Positions 24,328 through 32,002 of a stretch of DNA of 64,000 bases are shown here, one piece after another. The notes beneath the pieces are model-generated. The model saw nothing but the letters and a program-made list of their open reading frames with translations. It ran no database searches and was not told the origin of the DNA. The translations under genes were made by a program, and so were the position numbers. Every line of letters begins with the position of its first letter. Position 1 is the stretch's first letter. The stretch is from Streptomyces alboniger. Its GTDB lineage: Bacteria; Actinomycetota; Actinomycetes; Streptomycetales; Streptomycetaceae. The stretch spans positions 3,968,001 to 4,032,000 of the forward strand of contig NZ_CP023695.1 of the NCBI RefSeq assembly GCF_008704395.1. Direction: 5' to 3'.

Positions 24328-24765
24328 GTGTCCGCCACGGCTCCGTTGGTCGCCCTCTTGGCGATCTTTCTGATCGTCTTCGCGACGATCGCCTTCGTCG
24401 TCCACCGCTTCCAGTCCAAGCCCGTCCGCGTCGCCGCCATCGTCACCGCGATCGCCACCCTGGTCGGCGCGCTGGTCCCCGTCACGCGGATCCTGATGGA
24501 GCCCCCGCCCGAGCCCGAGGCCGACCTCGTCCGGCTCGTCGTCCTCGTGGCGATCTTCCTGATCGTGTTCGCGACGATCGCCTTCGCCGTCGACCGGCTC
24601 AAGTCGGCGCCGGCCCGTGTGGTCGCCGTCATCGTCGGAATCGGCACGCTCGTCGGATCGATGGTGCCGATCACCAAGGTCCTCACCGAGCCCCCGGCTC
24701 CGCCCGTGGCCGCGCACACCGTCGCCGGGCCGCTCCACGCCGAGATCACCGCGGGGCTGCTGTGA
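24328..24765 (+). CDS. Four-helix membrane protein built from two copies of one module
   Basis: A 145-residue protein from GTG 24328, after GGGAGAA. It consists of two tandem copies of one two-helix unit of about 60 residues. Each copy has AIFLIVFATIAF, then a short basic loop (VHRFQSKPVRV or VDRLKSAPARV), then a second helix, ending in VPVTRILMEPP or VPITKVLTEPP. The copies are alike at DNA level too, implying a recent internal duplication. No family recognised. The stop overlaps the start of the Crp-like gene (GTGA), so the two are translationally coupled and probably work together. Confidence 0.75.
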   Translation: MSATAPLVALLAIFLIVFATIAFVVHRFQSKPVRVAAIVTAIATLVGALVPVTRILMEPPPEPEADLVRLVVLVAIFLIVFATIAFAVDRLKSAPARVVAVIVGIGTLVGSMVPITKVLTEPPAPPVAAHTVAGPLHAEITAGLL

Positions 24766-25655
24766 CCGACAGCCGCACCAGGGGCGACGAGCCCGACAAG
24801 AGCATCACGGCCAGGTCACGCGTGACCGTCGCCCCCAATCCACCTGCCCTCCCCAGCTCGTCCGTCGTCCCCAGCCCATCCGCCGTTCCCCGCCCGGCCC
24901 CGGTGTACGAGATGGCCGGCGCCGGCACCGTCGAGCCCCGCAGCGCGCGGGCGCTGCGCGTGTTGCAGTACTACTACCTACAGCAGGGCCTCAACCACGA
25001 GGTCGCTGACGAACTCGCCCGCTTCAGCATGCTGTACCGGCACCAGCGTTCCGCCGAGCCCGAGCCGCTGAACTCCCACCACGTCGAGTTCGTACTGTTC
25101 GGCACCGTGCTGGTCAACGGGCGCATCTGGGGCGGGAACTACCTCCTGGGCAACCTCGACCTGTTCACCGATGTGCCGTCCGTCAACCGGCTCGAACAGG
25201 TCCAGTTCCTGTCCGCCACGCGTACCGTGCGCATCCCGCGCAAGGCCCTGCGCTCCGTCGCGGTGCGCAATCTGTCGGTCGTCCGTATGGTCCACCAGCG
25301 TCTGATGACCTACGTCCTGGAGTTCGAGGACCTCTACGGCACGGACGCCTGCAAGCCGATCCACCGCGTCGCCCGGCTCCTGTTCCACCTCATGTACCAG
25401 CAGGGACTCGGTGCCAAGATCCTCTCCGGCGCTCTGGACCCCCACGTCGTGACCGGCCCCACCCAGCGTGACTTCGCCAACGCCCTCGGGCTCGGCGTCT
25501 CCACCGTGGAGAAGTCCCTCAAGGAACTGCGCGAGCACGAGATCCTCGCCGACACCTCCAACGGCCGGATGAACCGGACCTACCGCATCCTCGATCCCGC
25601 CGAGCTGCGCGCGATCGGCCTGGGCGCGACCCTCCCGGGCACCGGGGGCGCGTAG
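24762..25655 (+). CDS. Crp/Fnr-like transcriptional regulator
   Basis: A 297-residue protein. After a Pro/Ser-rich N-terminus of about 55 residues, residues 60-170 resemble a degenerate cyclic-nucleotide-binding beta-roll (FVLFGTVLVNGRIWGGNYLLGNLDLF, then QFLSATRTVRIPRKALRSV). A long dimerisation helix follows, and then a winged helix-turn-helix at about 225-275 (TQRDFANALGLGVSTVEKSLKELREHEIL). No clear cAMP-phosphate-cassette arginine is visible, so the ligand is unknown. Coupled to the upstream membrane protein. Confidence 0.82.
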   Translation: MTDSRTRGDEPDKSITARSRVTVAPNPPALPSSSVVPSPSAVPRPAPVYEMAGAGTVEPRSARALRVLQYYYLQQGLNHEVADELARFSMLYRHQRSAEPEPLNSHHVEFVLFGTVLVNGRIWGGNYLLGNLDLFTDVPSVNRLEQVQFLSATRTVRIPRKALRSVAVRNLSVVRMVHQRLMTYVLEFEDLYGTDACKPIHRVARLLFHLMYQQGLGAKILSGALDPHVVTGPTQRDFANALGLGVSTVEKSLKELREHEILADTSNGRMNRTYRILDPAELRAIGLGATLPGTGGA

Positions 25656-25696
25656 GTGGCGTATCAGCCGGGCCCCGCCCGCCCGGCCCGCATTCG

Positions 25697-26185
25697 CTAG
25701 TCGCCCTGCCACTCCGGGTTCAGCCGGATCTCTATGGCGTCGGATGCCGTCTGCGGCACCGGCTCGGCGGTCACGCTGACTCTCGTGGTGCGGCCGGTGG
25801 CGGCCTCGACGAACGAGAGGGGCGGGCGGCCCCCCTGGAGATACTTGTCGCCCCACTGCATCAGTGACAGGAACACCGGCAGCAGGTCCTCGCCGGCCGC
25901 GGTCAGCCGGTACTCGTCGCGGGCCCGGCTACCCGCCTCCTGATACGGGGCACGCGCGACGACCTCCGCGGATTCCAGCTGTTTGAGTGCCCGGGACACC
26001 GCGGGCGCGGAGGCCCCGATCCGCGTCACGAAGTCCTCGAACCTGGTGGTGCCGTAGAAGCACTCGCGGATGACCAGGAACACCGTCTTGGTGCTCAGCA
26101 GGCCCAGCACCCGCTCCGCCGAACAGCCGTCACCGATCGACCAGGCATCCCGGTCACGCAGCCGCTCCTCGAACTCCATCGCCAT
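25697..26185 (-). CDS. HxlR-type winged-helix regulator
   Basis: A 162-residue protein with the HxlR layout. An early cysteine (DGCSAERVLGLLSTK) is followed by the winged helix FEDFVTRIGASAPAVSRALKQLESAEVV and a YRLTAAGEDLLPVF segment. HxlR proteins often respond to electrophiles or quinones through a cysteine. It is divergent from the SDR gene, with two matching operators between them, and most likely represses the SDR gene and itself. Confidence 0.88.
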   Translation of the reverse strand: MAMEFEERLRDRDAWSIGDGCSAERVLGLLSTKTVFLVIRECFYGTTRFEDFVTRIGASAPAVSRALKQLESAEVVARAPYQEAGSRARDEYRLTAAGEDLLPVFLSLMQWGDKYLQGGRPPLSFVEAATGRTTRVSVTAEPVPQTASDAIEIRLNPEWQGD

Positions 26186-26199
26186 TTCGGCATTGTAAC

Positions 26200-26255
26200 T
26201 AACGCTTGCGTTACCCAGCGGAATCGTGCTTCCTTTCTAGCTAACGATGACGTTA
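26200..26255. promoter_or_regulatory. Twin operator between the HxlR and SDR genes
   Basis: TAACGCTTGCGTTA (26200-26213) and TAACGATGACGTTA (26242-26255) share the form TAACG-N4-CGTTA. Their centres are 42 bp apart, four helical turns, so two dimers would bind the same face of the DNA. Confidence 0.75.
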
Positions 26256-26273
26256 CTCAGGTGGGAGGCTCTG

Positions 26274-26975
26274 ATGGTGGCGGTAGCAGGCAAGGTGGCC
26301 GTGGTGACCGGCGGCCGACGGGGACTCGGCGCGGCGCTCGTGGACGAACTGCTGGCGCGCGGCGCCCGAAAGGTGTACTCCACCGCGCGCGCCCCGTACG
26401 TGGATGACCGCCCCGAGGTGGTCACCGCCCGGCTCGAGGTCCGCTCGGAGGAGTCGGTCGCCGACTTCGCGCGGGGCGCCGCGGACGCCGAGATCGTGTT
26501 CAACAACGCGGGCGTCCTGCTCCCGGCCCCCTTGCTGACAGGCGAGCTGGAGGGGGCCGACGAGATGTTCGACGTCAACGTCTTCGGACCGCTGCGGGTC
26601 ACACGGGCCTTCGCGCCGATCCTGGCCGCCAACGGCGGGGGCGCGTTCGTCCACATGCACTCCGTACTGTCCTGGCTGGCCGGCAGCGGTGCCTACGGGG
26701 CGTCGAAAGCCGCGGCGTGGTCGCTCACGAACTCGCTCCGACTCGAACTGGCCGCCCAGAACACGCAGGTGGTCGGCGTACACGCGGGCTTTATCGACAC
26801 CGACATGGTCGCCGCCATCGGGCAGCCGAAGGCCGAGCCCGCCGAGATCGCCGCGCGGATCGTCGAAGGACTTGAGGCCGGGGAGGCGGAAGTGCTCGCG
26901 GACGACGTCACCGGCAGGGTCAAAGCGGCGCTTTCCGAGCCCGTGGAACACCTCACCTTCTCAGCCACGGGCTGA
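26274..26975 (+). CDS. Short-chain dehydrogenase/reductase
   Basis: A 233-residue classical SDR. The nucleotide motif TGGRRGLG is at about residues 13-20, then FNNAGVL, a catalytic serine in MHSVLSWLAG and YGASKAA (YxxxK). The frame opens at 26247 but ATG 26274 follows GGGAGG. Substrate unknown. It is controlled by the twin HxlR-type operator and followed 54 bp later by a tautomerase-family gene, suggesting a small inducible detoxification or catabolic operon (inference). Confidence 0.9.
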   Translation: MVAVAGKVAVVTGGRRGLGAALVDELLARGARKVYSTARAPYVDDRPEVVTARLEVRSEESVADFARGAADAEIVFNNAGVLLPAPLLTGELEGADEMFDVNVFGPLRVTRAFAPILAANGGGAFVHMHSVLSWLAGSGAYGASKAAAWSLTNSLRLELAAQNTQVVGVHAGFIDTDMVAAIGQPKAEPAEIAARIVEGLEAGEAEVLADDVTGRVKAALSEPVEHLTFSATG

Positions 26976-27029
26976 CTCCCATCCCCCCCGGGGCCCCGCG
27001 CCCCACGACCCGAGGAGCACCGAACCGCC

Positions 27030-27455
27030 ATGCCGCTGTGGACCATTCACCACACCCCCGGAATCTTCACCGACCACGACAAGAGCCGGCTCGCCGCCCG
27101 CATCACCGACCACTACGAGAAGGTCGGGCTGCCCCGGTTCTACGTGGTGACCCTTTTCCAGGAAATGCCGGCCGCGGACTTCTACGTCGGCGGGGAACCC
27201 ACCCCGGCCGGTGTCCGCATCGCCATCGACCACATCGCCCGGCGCAACCCCGACCAGGAGACCCGCCGCCGAACCGCCGAGTGGATCCGGGGAATGCTCC
27301 AGCCCTACTTCGAACAACACGCGGGACTGCACTGGGAGTTCCACGTCGACGAGACCAGCCGGGACCTGTGGATGATCAATGGAATGGTGCCACCCCCGGA
27401 AGGCTCGGACGCCGAGAAGGGCTGGGCGCGGCAGAACGCGGCATCCCCCTACTGA
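27030..27455 (+). CDS. Tautomerase-superfamily protein, cis-CaaD-like
   Basis: A 141-residue protein beginning MPLWTIHHTPGIFTDHDK, so Pro2 becomes the N-terminal catalytic proline after Met removal, the hallmark of the superfamily. The length and the segment FYVGGEPTPAGVRIAIDHIAR fit the cis-3-chloroacrylic acid dehalogenase group. Members catalyse tautomerisation or hydrolytic dehalogenation; many have unknown substrates. Likely co-transcribed with the SDR. Confidence 0.85.
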   Translation: MPLWTIHHTPGIFTDHDKSRLAARITDHYEKVGLPRFYVVTLFQEMPAADFYVGGEPTPAGVRIAIDHIARRNPDQETRRRTAEWIRGMLQPYFEQHAGLHWEFHVDETSRDLWMINGMVPPPEGSDAEKGWARQNAASPY

Positions 27456-27498
27456 CCGGTCCGCGGCCCGGTGGCGGCCGGGCCCCCGTCGCCTCGGG

Positions 27499-28791
27499 TC
27501 AGGTGGCGCTGACCGGCTCGGCCTCATTCACGTCGTACATGCCGAGGTGGCGGTTGAAGACGACCCAGGTGATGGAGGTCGCGAGGCCGCAGGCCGCGAT
27601 GACCAGGGCCGTGGTGGGGCTGAGGAACTGGGAGACCGTGCCGCCCACGAGCGCGCCGATGGGCTCGAATCCCAGCGTCGTGAAGCGCATCGCTGAGGTG
27701 ACCTGGCCGATCATGTGCGAGGGCGTCACCATCTGCTTGATCGTCTCGCTCATGACCAGGTTCACGACGATGGCGAAGCTCCACAGGAACATTCCGGCGG
27801 CCACGGACAGGAACTGGAGAACGGAGGAGCCCAGCAGTTCGGAGCCGGGGACGAGGAACGCGCCCACGGTGGGTACGACCAGGGACAGGACGTAGAGCAG
27901 CCGGGTACGCACCTTGCTCATGAACGTGGAGGCGGCTGTCGCGGACAGGACGCCGCCGAGCCCGCCGGCCGCGCTCGCCAGGCCTACGAGGAGGGGGCTG
28001 AAGCCCAACTCCTTGACCACGTAGTAGGTGTAGACGGCGAAGAACATCGCGGTGAAGAAGTTGAAGTGGGCCGCGGAGACGATCACCGGACGCAGCACGC
28101 GGTGGGAGAAGGCCCAGGTGAAGCCGGACAGGGCGCCCTTGACCGTCTCCTGCTCGGCATCTTCGTGGCCGGCCTCGGCATCCTCTTCTCCGGTGTTCTT
28201 CGCTTCCTCCTTCGCCCCCTTCCTCGTGCTGTCCCCCGACCCGAGCAGCAGCACCGTGCTCGCGATGTAGCTGCACACGTCGGCGACCAGGGCCAGGGGT
28301 GCCCCCAGCGCCTGGACCAGGAGGCCTCCCAGGCCCGGGCCCGCGACCTCGCTGACCGCGGTGCTGCCCTCCATATACGAGTTGATCTTGGGGAGCTGGC
28401 GGCGGTCGAACGTCAGGACCACGTGCGAGGACAGAGCGGAGTCGTAAAGGAGCGTGAGGGCCCCGACCAGGAAGACGGTGACGAAGAGCAGGGGGATGCT
28501 CAGCACGTCGAGCGCGTAGGCCACCGGGATCATCCCGATCAGCAGCAGGCGCAGGATGTTCGCCGTCACCATGACCGACCTGCGCGGGTAGCGGTCGGCG
28601 GTCATGCCCACCCATAGCCCCAGCAGCAGCACGGCCAGTGACTCGGCGCTGCCGAGCAGGCCCATCTCGAACGCGGAGGCGTCGAGGGTGCCCAGGGCGA
28701 GCAGCGGGATGATGACCACGCTGGCCTGGGTACCGAACAGGGATACGGTCTGGGCAGTCCACAGGCTTCTGAAACTGCTGTCTTTGAGCAC
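27499..28791 (-). CDS. MFS exporter
   Basis: A 430-residue 12-helix major facilitator protein of the EntS/TetV-like drug-exporter type. It starts MLKDSSFRSLWTAQTVSLFG and has the loop 2-3 motif GMTADRYPRRSVM. The central cytoplasmic loop holds an unusually acidic insert (GEEDAEAGHEDAEQE). GTG 28791 has GGAG 7 nt upstream. It is the last gene of the leftward arm of the candidate peptide cluster and probably exports the product, like MccC in microcin C loci. A hairpin at 28846-28882 separates it from the oxygenase gene. Confidence 0.9.
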   Translation of the reverse strand: MLKDSSFRSLWTAQTVSLFGTQASVVIIPLLALGTLDASAFEMGLLGSAESLAVLLLGLWVGMTADRYPRRSVMVTANILRLLLIGMIPVAYALDVLSIPLLFVTVFLVGALTLLYDSALSSHVVLTFDRRQLPKINSYMEGSTAVSEVAGPGLGGLLVQALGAPLALVADVCSYIASTVLLLGSGDSTRKGAKEEAKNTGEEDAEAGHEDAEQETVKGALSGFTWAFSHRVLRPVIVSAAHFNFFTAMFFAVYTYYVVKELGFSPLLVGLASAAGGLGGVLSATAASTFMSKVRTRLLYVLSLVVPTVGAFLVPGSELLGSSVLQFLSVAAGMFLWSFAIVVNLVMSETIKQMVTPSHMIGQVTSAMRFTTLGFEPIGALVGGTVSQFLSPTTALVIAACGLATSITWVVFNRHLGMYDVNEAEPVSAT

Positions 28792-28845
28792 GTCGAACTC
28801 CTGGCGGCACGCCGGTAGATCTGATGAAAGCGGGGGCGGACATCA

Positions 28846-28882
28846 CCGCACGGCTCTGCCTGTGGTGGCGAGAGCCGTGCGG
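28846..28882 (-). terminator. Intra-operon hairpin between oxygenase and exporter genes
   Basis: CCGCACGGCTCT and AGAGCCGTGCGG form a perfect 12-bp stem with a 13-nt loop in the 147-bp gap. It may attenuate or protect the message. Confidence 0.5.
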
Positions 28883-28938
28883 GGGTCAATAGTCGGCCGC
28901 CGGGGCCCGTCGAGGCGAGCCGTATTCCGGAGCGGCCG

Positions 28939-29748
28939 CTACTTGGCCGTACCGGACTCGGCCGTACCGGACTTGGCCGTGCCGAAGTGGACGGCGACGG
29001 AGAAGCGCACCCAGGACCGCGAGCGGATCGTGCACACGCTGTGGTGGTAGCCGGGGTTGATCCGCAGGAGCGCCAGGCGCCCTCGCTCGGGCTGCGTGGC
29101 CAGGGCGGCGCCGCTGGGAGCCTCCACGACCAGTTCACCGCCGTCGCCCGCGGACCAGCCGGGCGAGAGGAAGAAGACGAGCCCGAAGCGCCGGTCGTCG
29201 AAGGTGTCGGAGTGGCGGCGCAGGTAGTGGCCGGCCTCGTACCTGGCGATGTCGGCCGAGCGGAAGGAGACGCTCTCGCCGAACGCGGAGGAGAACGCGG
29301 CGGCCACCTTTTGGCTCTTGAGCGCGGAGATGAAGGCGCGGATGCCCAGGGCGGACCGGGGGATGTCGCGCAGGCAGCCGCTGCGCGAGAAACGCCGCTC
29401 GGGGGCTGCCTCGGTGAACTCCTGTTCGCTGCACGGCTTCACGTCGTCATCGGGGGTGAGCAGCCAGTGCTCCGTGTCCCAGGTCGGCAATGCGGCCAGC
29501 TCGGAGACGAGGGGGGCGGTCATGTCCGCCGGCATCAAGGGCAGGCTGGTGGCCGGAGCGTCGCTTCCCGGCCGCAGCAGACCGAGCGCTTCCGTCACGG
29601 GGGCCGCGGTCAGCATGCCGATCGTCCTGGCGTGGAAGGCGATCGCGGCGTCCCTGCTCATGTGGTCCATCGCAGAAGCGGACTGCTGGTCCGGGACGGA
29701 AGTGGACTGCCGGTCCGTGACAGAAGTGGTCTCTGCCGAGTCCTGCAT
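28939..29748 (-). CDS. 2-oxoglutarate/Fe(II)-dependent oxygenase
   Basis: A 269-residue protein. The double-stranded beta-helix core shows RRHSDTFDDRRFGLVFFLSP with the H-x-D pair, then NPGYHHSVCTIRSRSWVRFSVAVHFG with the distal histidine and the 2OG-binding arginine, as in prolyl-4-hydroxylase-like enzymes. The start has GAAGGAGAGG, a very strong ribosome-binding site. The C-terminus ends in short repeats (GTAKSGTAESGTAK) from a 15-bp tandem DNA repeat. In the candidate RiPP cluster it would hydroxylate the peptide or a precursor amino acid; substrate unknown. Confidence 0.88.
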   Translation of the reverse strand: MQDSAETTSVTDRQSTSVPDQQSASAMDHMSRDAAIAFHARTIGMLTAAPVTEALGLLRPGSDAPATSLPLMPADMTAPLVSELAALPTWDTEHWLLTPDDDVKPCSEQEFTEAAPERRFSRSGCLRDIPRSALGIRAFISALKSQKVAAAFSSAFGESVSFRSADIARYEAGHYLRRHSDTFDDRRFGLVFFLSPGWSAGDGGELVVEAPSGAALATQPERGRLALLRINPGYHHSVCTIRSRSWVRFSVAVHFGTAKSGTAESGTAK

Positions 29749-29787
29749 CTTGCCTCTCCTTCGATCGGTAGGGGTCTCGCCAAGGGA

Positions 29788-31407
29788 TCAGCGGACCCTG
29801 GTCACCCGGTTCTCGTCCCACACCGGTTCCTGCGTCTGCACGACCTCGCCGTCGGAGCGGAAGAGGAGGTAGCGGTTGAAGGAGCTGGCGAGCCAGCGGT
29901 CGTGGGTGACCACGACGACCGTGCCGTTGAACTGTTCGATGGCCTGCTGTAGTGCCTCGGCCGAGACCAGGTCGAGGTTGTCCGTCGGCTCGTCGAGCAG
30001 GAGCAGGGTCGCGCCGCCGAGTTCCAGGAGCAGGATCTGGAACCGCGCCTGCTGTCCTCCGGAGAGCGTTTCGAAGCGCTGGTCCGCCGCGGCCGCCAGT
30101 TCGTAGCGCGAGAGCATGCCCGCGGCGGCCCCTCGGTCCAGGCCCTCGCGGATGCCCTCACCGCGGCCCATGATCTCTACGAGCGTCTTGCCCGCCCACT
30201 CCGGATGCTGGTGGGTCTGGGTGAAGAAGCCGGGTACGACCCGTGCGCCGAGGCGCCAGGAGCCCGTGTGGTCCACGTCGAGGCCGGCCAGCAGCTTCAG
30301 CAGGTGGCTCTTGCCGGAGCCGTTCGACCCGAGCACCGCGACGCGGTCCCCGAGGTAGATCTCCAGGTCGAACGGCTTCATGAGGCCGGTCAGTTCCAGC
30401 TGCTCGCACGTGATGACGCGCGTTCCGGTGCGCCCGCCCGTCAGGCGGGGGACCACGCGCTGCTCCCGGGGCAGCTCAGGCGGCCGGCCGGCTTCCTCGT
30501 ACTTGCGCAGCCGGGTCTGGGCGGCGCGGTAGCGGGGCGCCATGGCGGCGCTGATCTTCGCCTGCTCGCCGAGCGTGTGTACCAGTTCCTTGAGGCGTTC
30601 GTGCTCCTCGTCCCACCGGCGGTGCAGCTCGGCCAGCCGCTCGCGCCGCGCCTGGCGGGCCTCCTTCCAGCCGGTGAAGGAGCCGCCGTGCACCCAGGTG
30701 GTGCGGCCTTCGAGGGCTACGACCTTCGTGGCGACGTTGCCCAGCAGGGCGCGGTCGTGGCTGACGAGGAGCACGGCCTTGTCGGTCGTACGCAACTGCT
30801 CCTCCAGCCACCGCTTGCCCGGGACGTCGAGATAGTTGTCCGGCTCGTCGAGGATGAGTACCTGCTCACGCCCGCGCAGCAGCGCTTCCAGGACGAGGCG
30901 TTTCTGCTCGCCGCCGGAGAGGGTGTTGACGTCGCGGAAGCGGGCGCGGTCGAAGGGCATGCCGAGCGCCGCGGTGGTCACCACGTCCCAGAGCACCTCG
31001 ATCTCGTAGCCGCCGGCCTCGCCCCAGGTGCCCAGCGCCTCGGCGTACCGCATCTGGGTGGCCTCGTCGTCGCGCTCCATCAGCTCTAGTTCGAGAGCGT
31101 CGATGTCTGCCGCCGCCGCGGCGATCCGCTCGGGGGCGGCGGCCAGCAACAGATCCCGCACGGTCGACTCATCACGTACGGAACCGATGAACTGCGGCAT
31201 CATCGCCAGGCCGCCCTGTACGTGGACGGCGCCCGCGCGCGGCTTGAGGCGCTTGCCCGCGACGTTGACCAGGGTGCTCTTCCCCGCGCCGTTGTGGCCG
31301 ATCAGCGCTGCGACCTCCCCGGCGCCCACGGAGAAGCTGACGTCTTCGAACAGTGTCCGCCCGTCGGCGAGATTGCACTCGACACCGTTGAATTCAAGGA
31401 ATCCCAT
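29788..31407 (-). CDS. ABC-F ATPase (possible ribosome-protection/self-resistance protein)
   Basis: A 539-residue soluble protein with two ABC ATPase domains and no membrane spans. Domain 1 has GHNGAGKST, LSGGEQKR and LILDEPDNYLD. Domain 2 has GSNGSGKSH, LSGGQQAR and LLLDEPTDNLD. The linker (about residues 235-315) is charged and helical, as in ABC-F proteins that act in the ribosomal E site. In antibiotic clusters these give self-resistance to ribosome-targeting compounds; others are general translation factors. It is divergent from the precursor-like ORFs, sharing a 234-bp promoter region. Confidence 0.9.
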   Translation of the reverse strand: MGFLEFNGVECNLADGRTLFEDVSFSVGAGEVAALIGHNGAGKSTLVNVAGKRLKPRAGAVHVQGGLAMMPQFIGSVRDESTVRDLLLAAAPERIAAAAADIDALELELMERDDEATQMRYAEALGTWGEAGGYEIEVLWDVVTTAALGMPFDRARFRDVNTLSGGEQKRLVLEALLRGREQVLILDEPDNYLDVPGKRWLEEQLRTTDKAVLLVSHDRALLGNVATKVVALEGRTTWVHGGSFTGWKEARQARRERLAELHRRWDEEHERLKELVHTLGEQAKISAAMAPRYRAAQTRLRKYEEAGRPPELPREQRVVPRLTGGRTGTRVITCEQLELTGLMKPFDLEIYLGDRVAVLGSNGSGKSHLLKLLAGLDVDHTGSWRLGARVVPGFFTQTHQHPEWAGKTLVEIMGRGEGIREGLDRGAAAGMLSRYELAAAADQRFETLSGGQQARFQILLLELGGATLLLLDEPTDNLDLVSAEALQQAIEQFNGTVVVVTHDRWLASSFNRYLLFRSDGEVVQTQEPVWDENRVTRVR

Positions 31408-31641
31408 GATTCTGAGCTTCGTTCTCTCGGCTTTGGAAGATGCGCTGTGTGCGGGCTCGGAATTTCATGTTCCGGTTTTCGTGATCCGCCCAAAGGGTCC
31501 ACTACCCCTCCCGGGCGTTGCTTCAATCCCCCGTGCCAATCCTTTATTCCCGCCGCAGTATTCCTTCCGCGGTACGGCTCCAAAGGCCCTCACGCGTTTC
31601 ACGGATCCTGCCTGGAGAGATTGGCGAACACAAGGGAAGAA
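31408..31641. promoter_or_regulatory. Divergent promoter region of the candidate peptide cluster
   Basis: A 234-bp region between the ABC-F gene and the 29-residue ORF, clearly richer in A/T than its surroundings. TTGCTT at 31514-31519 with T-rich sequence about 20 nt downstream is a weak promoter candidate for the rightward genes. No operator palindrome was seen. Confidence 0.4.
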
Positions 31642-31731
31642 ATGTCCGCATTGAAGGCGTTTAGTGCACTTTGCGTGGAAAATAAAAATCCTGCCCTGAA
31701 GATGCTTGACAAGCACCTAGGAGAATGGTGA
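31642..31731 (+). CDS. Candidate 29-residue peptide gene upstream of the precursor
   Basis: ATG 31642 to TGA 31731 encodes MSALKAFSALCVENKNPALK followed by a MLDKHLGEW-type end. AGGGAAG lies at good spacing before the ATG. Codons such as AAT and AAA are unusual for this genome. It could be a second precursor, a leader peptide or a small accessory protein. The single Cys11 is internal. Confidence 0.5.
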   Translation: MSALKAFSALCVENKNPALKMLDKHLGEW

Positions 31732-31781
31732 AGCTTCCTGGCGTCAGAGCAATTCAGTTCCGATGCACATGAGGAGCGACA

Positions 31782-31901
31782 GTGAACGAGAACGTTACTG
31801 AGACCGCAATTCAGGTTGCTACGCAGGAGCAGGATGACATCTTCTTCATCGAGGAGATGGACGTGGCCGACGCCGCTCAGGTGATGGTCCACCGCTGCTG
31901 A
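31782..31901 (+). CDS. Candidate RiPP precursor peptide (39 residues, C-terminal Cys)
   Basis: GTG 31782 is preceded by a perfect GAGGAG (31770-31775). The peptide starts MNENVTETAIQVATQEQDDI, continues FFIEEMDVADAAQV and ends MVHRC. The acidic body with an FFIEE-x-DVADA segment resembles leader peptides recognised by RRE domains. The basic last residues HRC are the likely core. A strong hairpin begins 11 bp after the stop, and the next gene is an RRE-E1 fusion, so the synteny is that of a precursor and its modifying enzyme. The precursor role is inferred. Confidence 0.68.
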   Translation: MNENVTETAIQVATQEQDDIFFIEEMDVADAAQVMVHRC

Positions 31902-31912
31902 CAATGTGAGTC

Positions 31913-31945
31913 GGAGGGCAGCCCCGTAAAGCGGGGCTGCCCTCC
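31913..31945 (+). terminator. Strong hairpin (attenuator) between precursor and MccB-like gene
   Basis: GGAGGGCAGCCCCG and CGGGGCTGCCCTCC form a perfect 14-bp stem with loop TAAAG, without a T-tract. It lies 11 bp after the precursor stop, where RiPP operons often carry an attenuator that raises precursor over enzyme transcripts. Confidence 0.75.
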
Positions 31946-32002
31946 AGCTCCTTGCACATGTGCGTGTTATTCGCTTCCTGCCTCAAGGATGTGTCGCGGG
32001 CT

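Noticed and set aside
31782..31901. Precursor considered as lanthipeptide, lasso or thiopeptide precursor
   Set aside because: No LanB/LanM/LanC, lasso B/C or YcaO/dehydratase genes are nearby; the only maturation-type enzyme is the E1-like protein.
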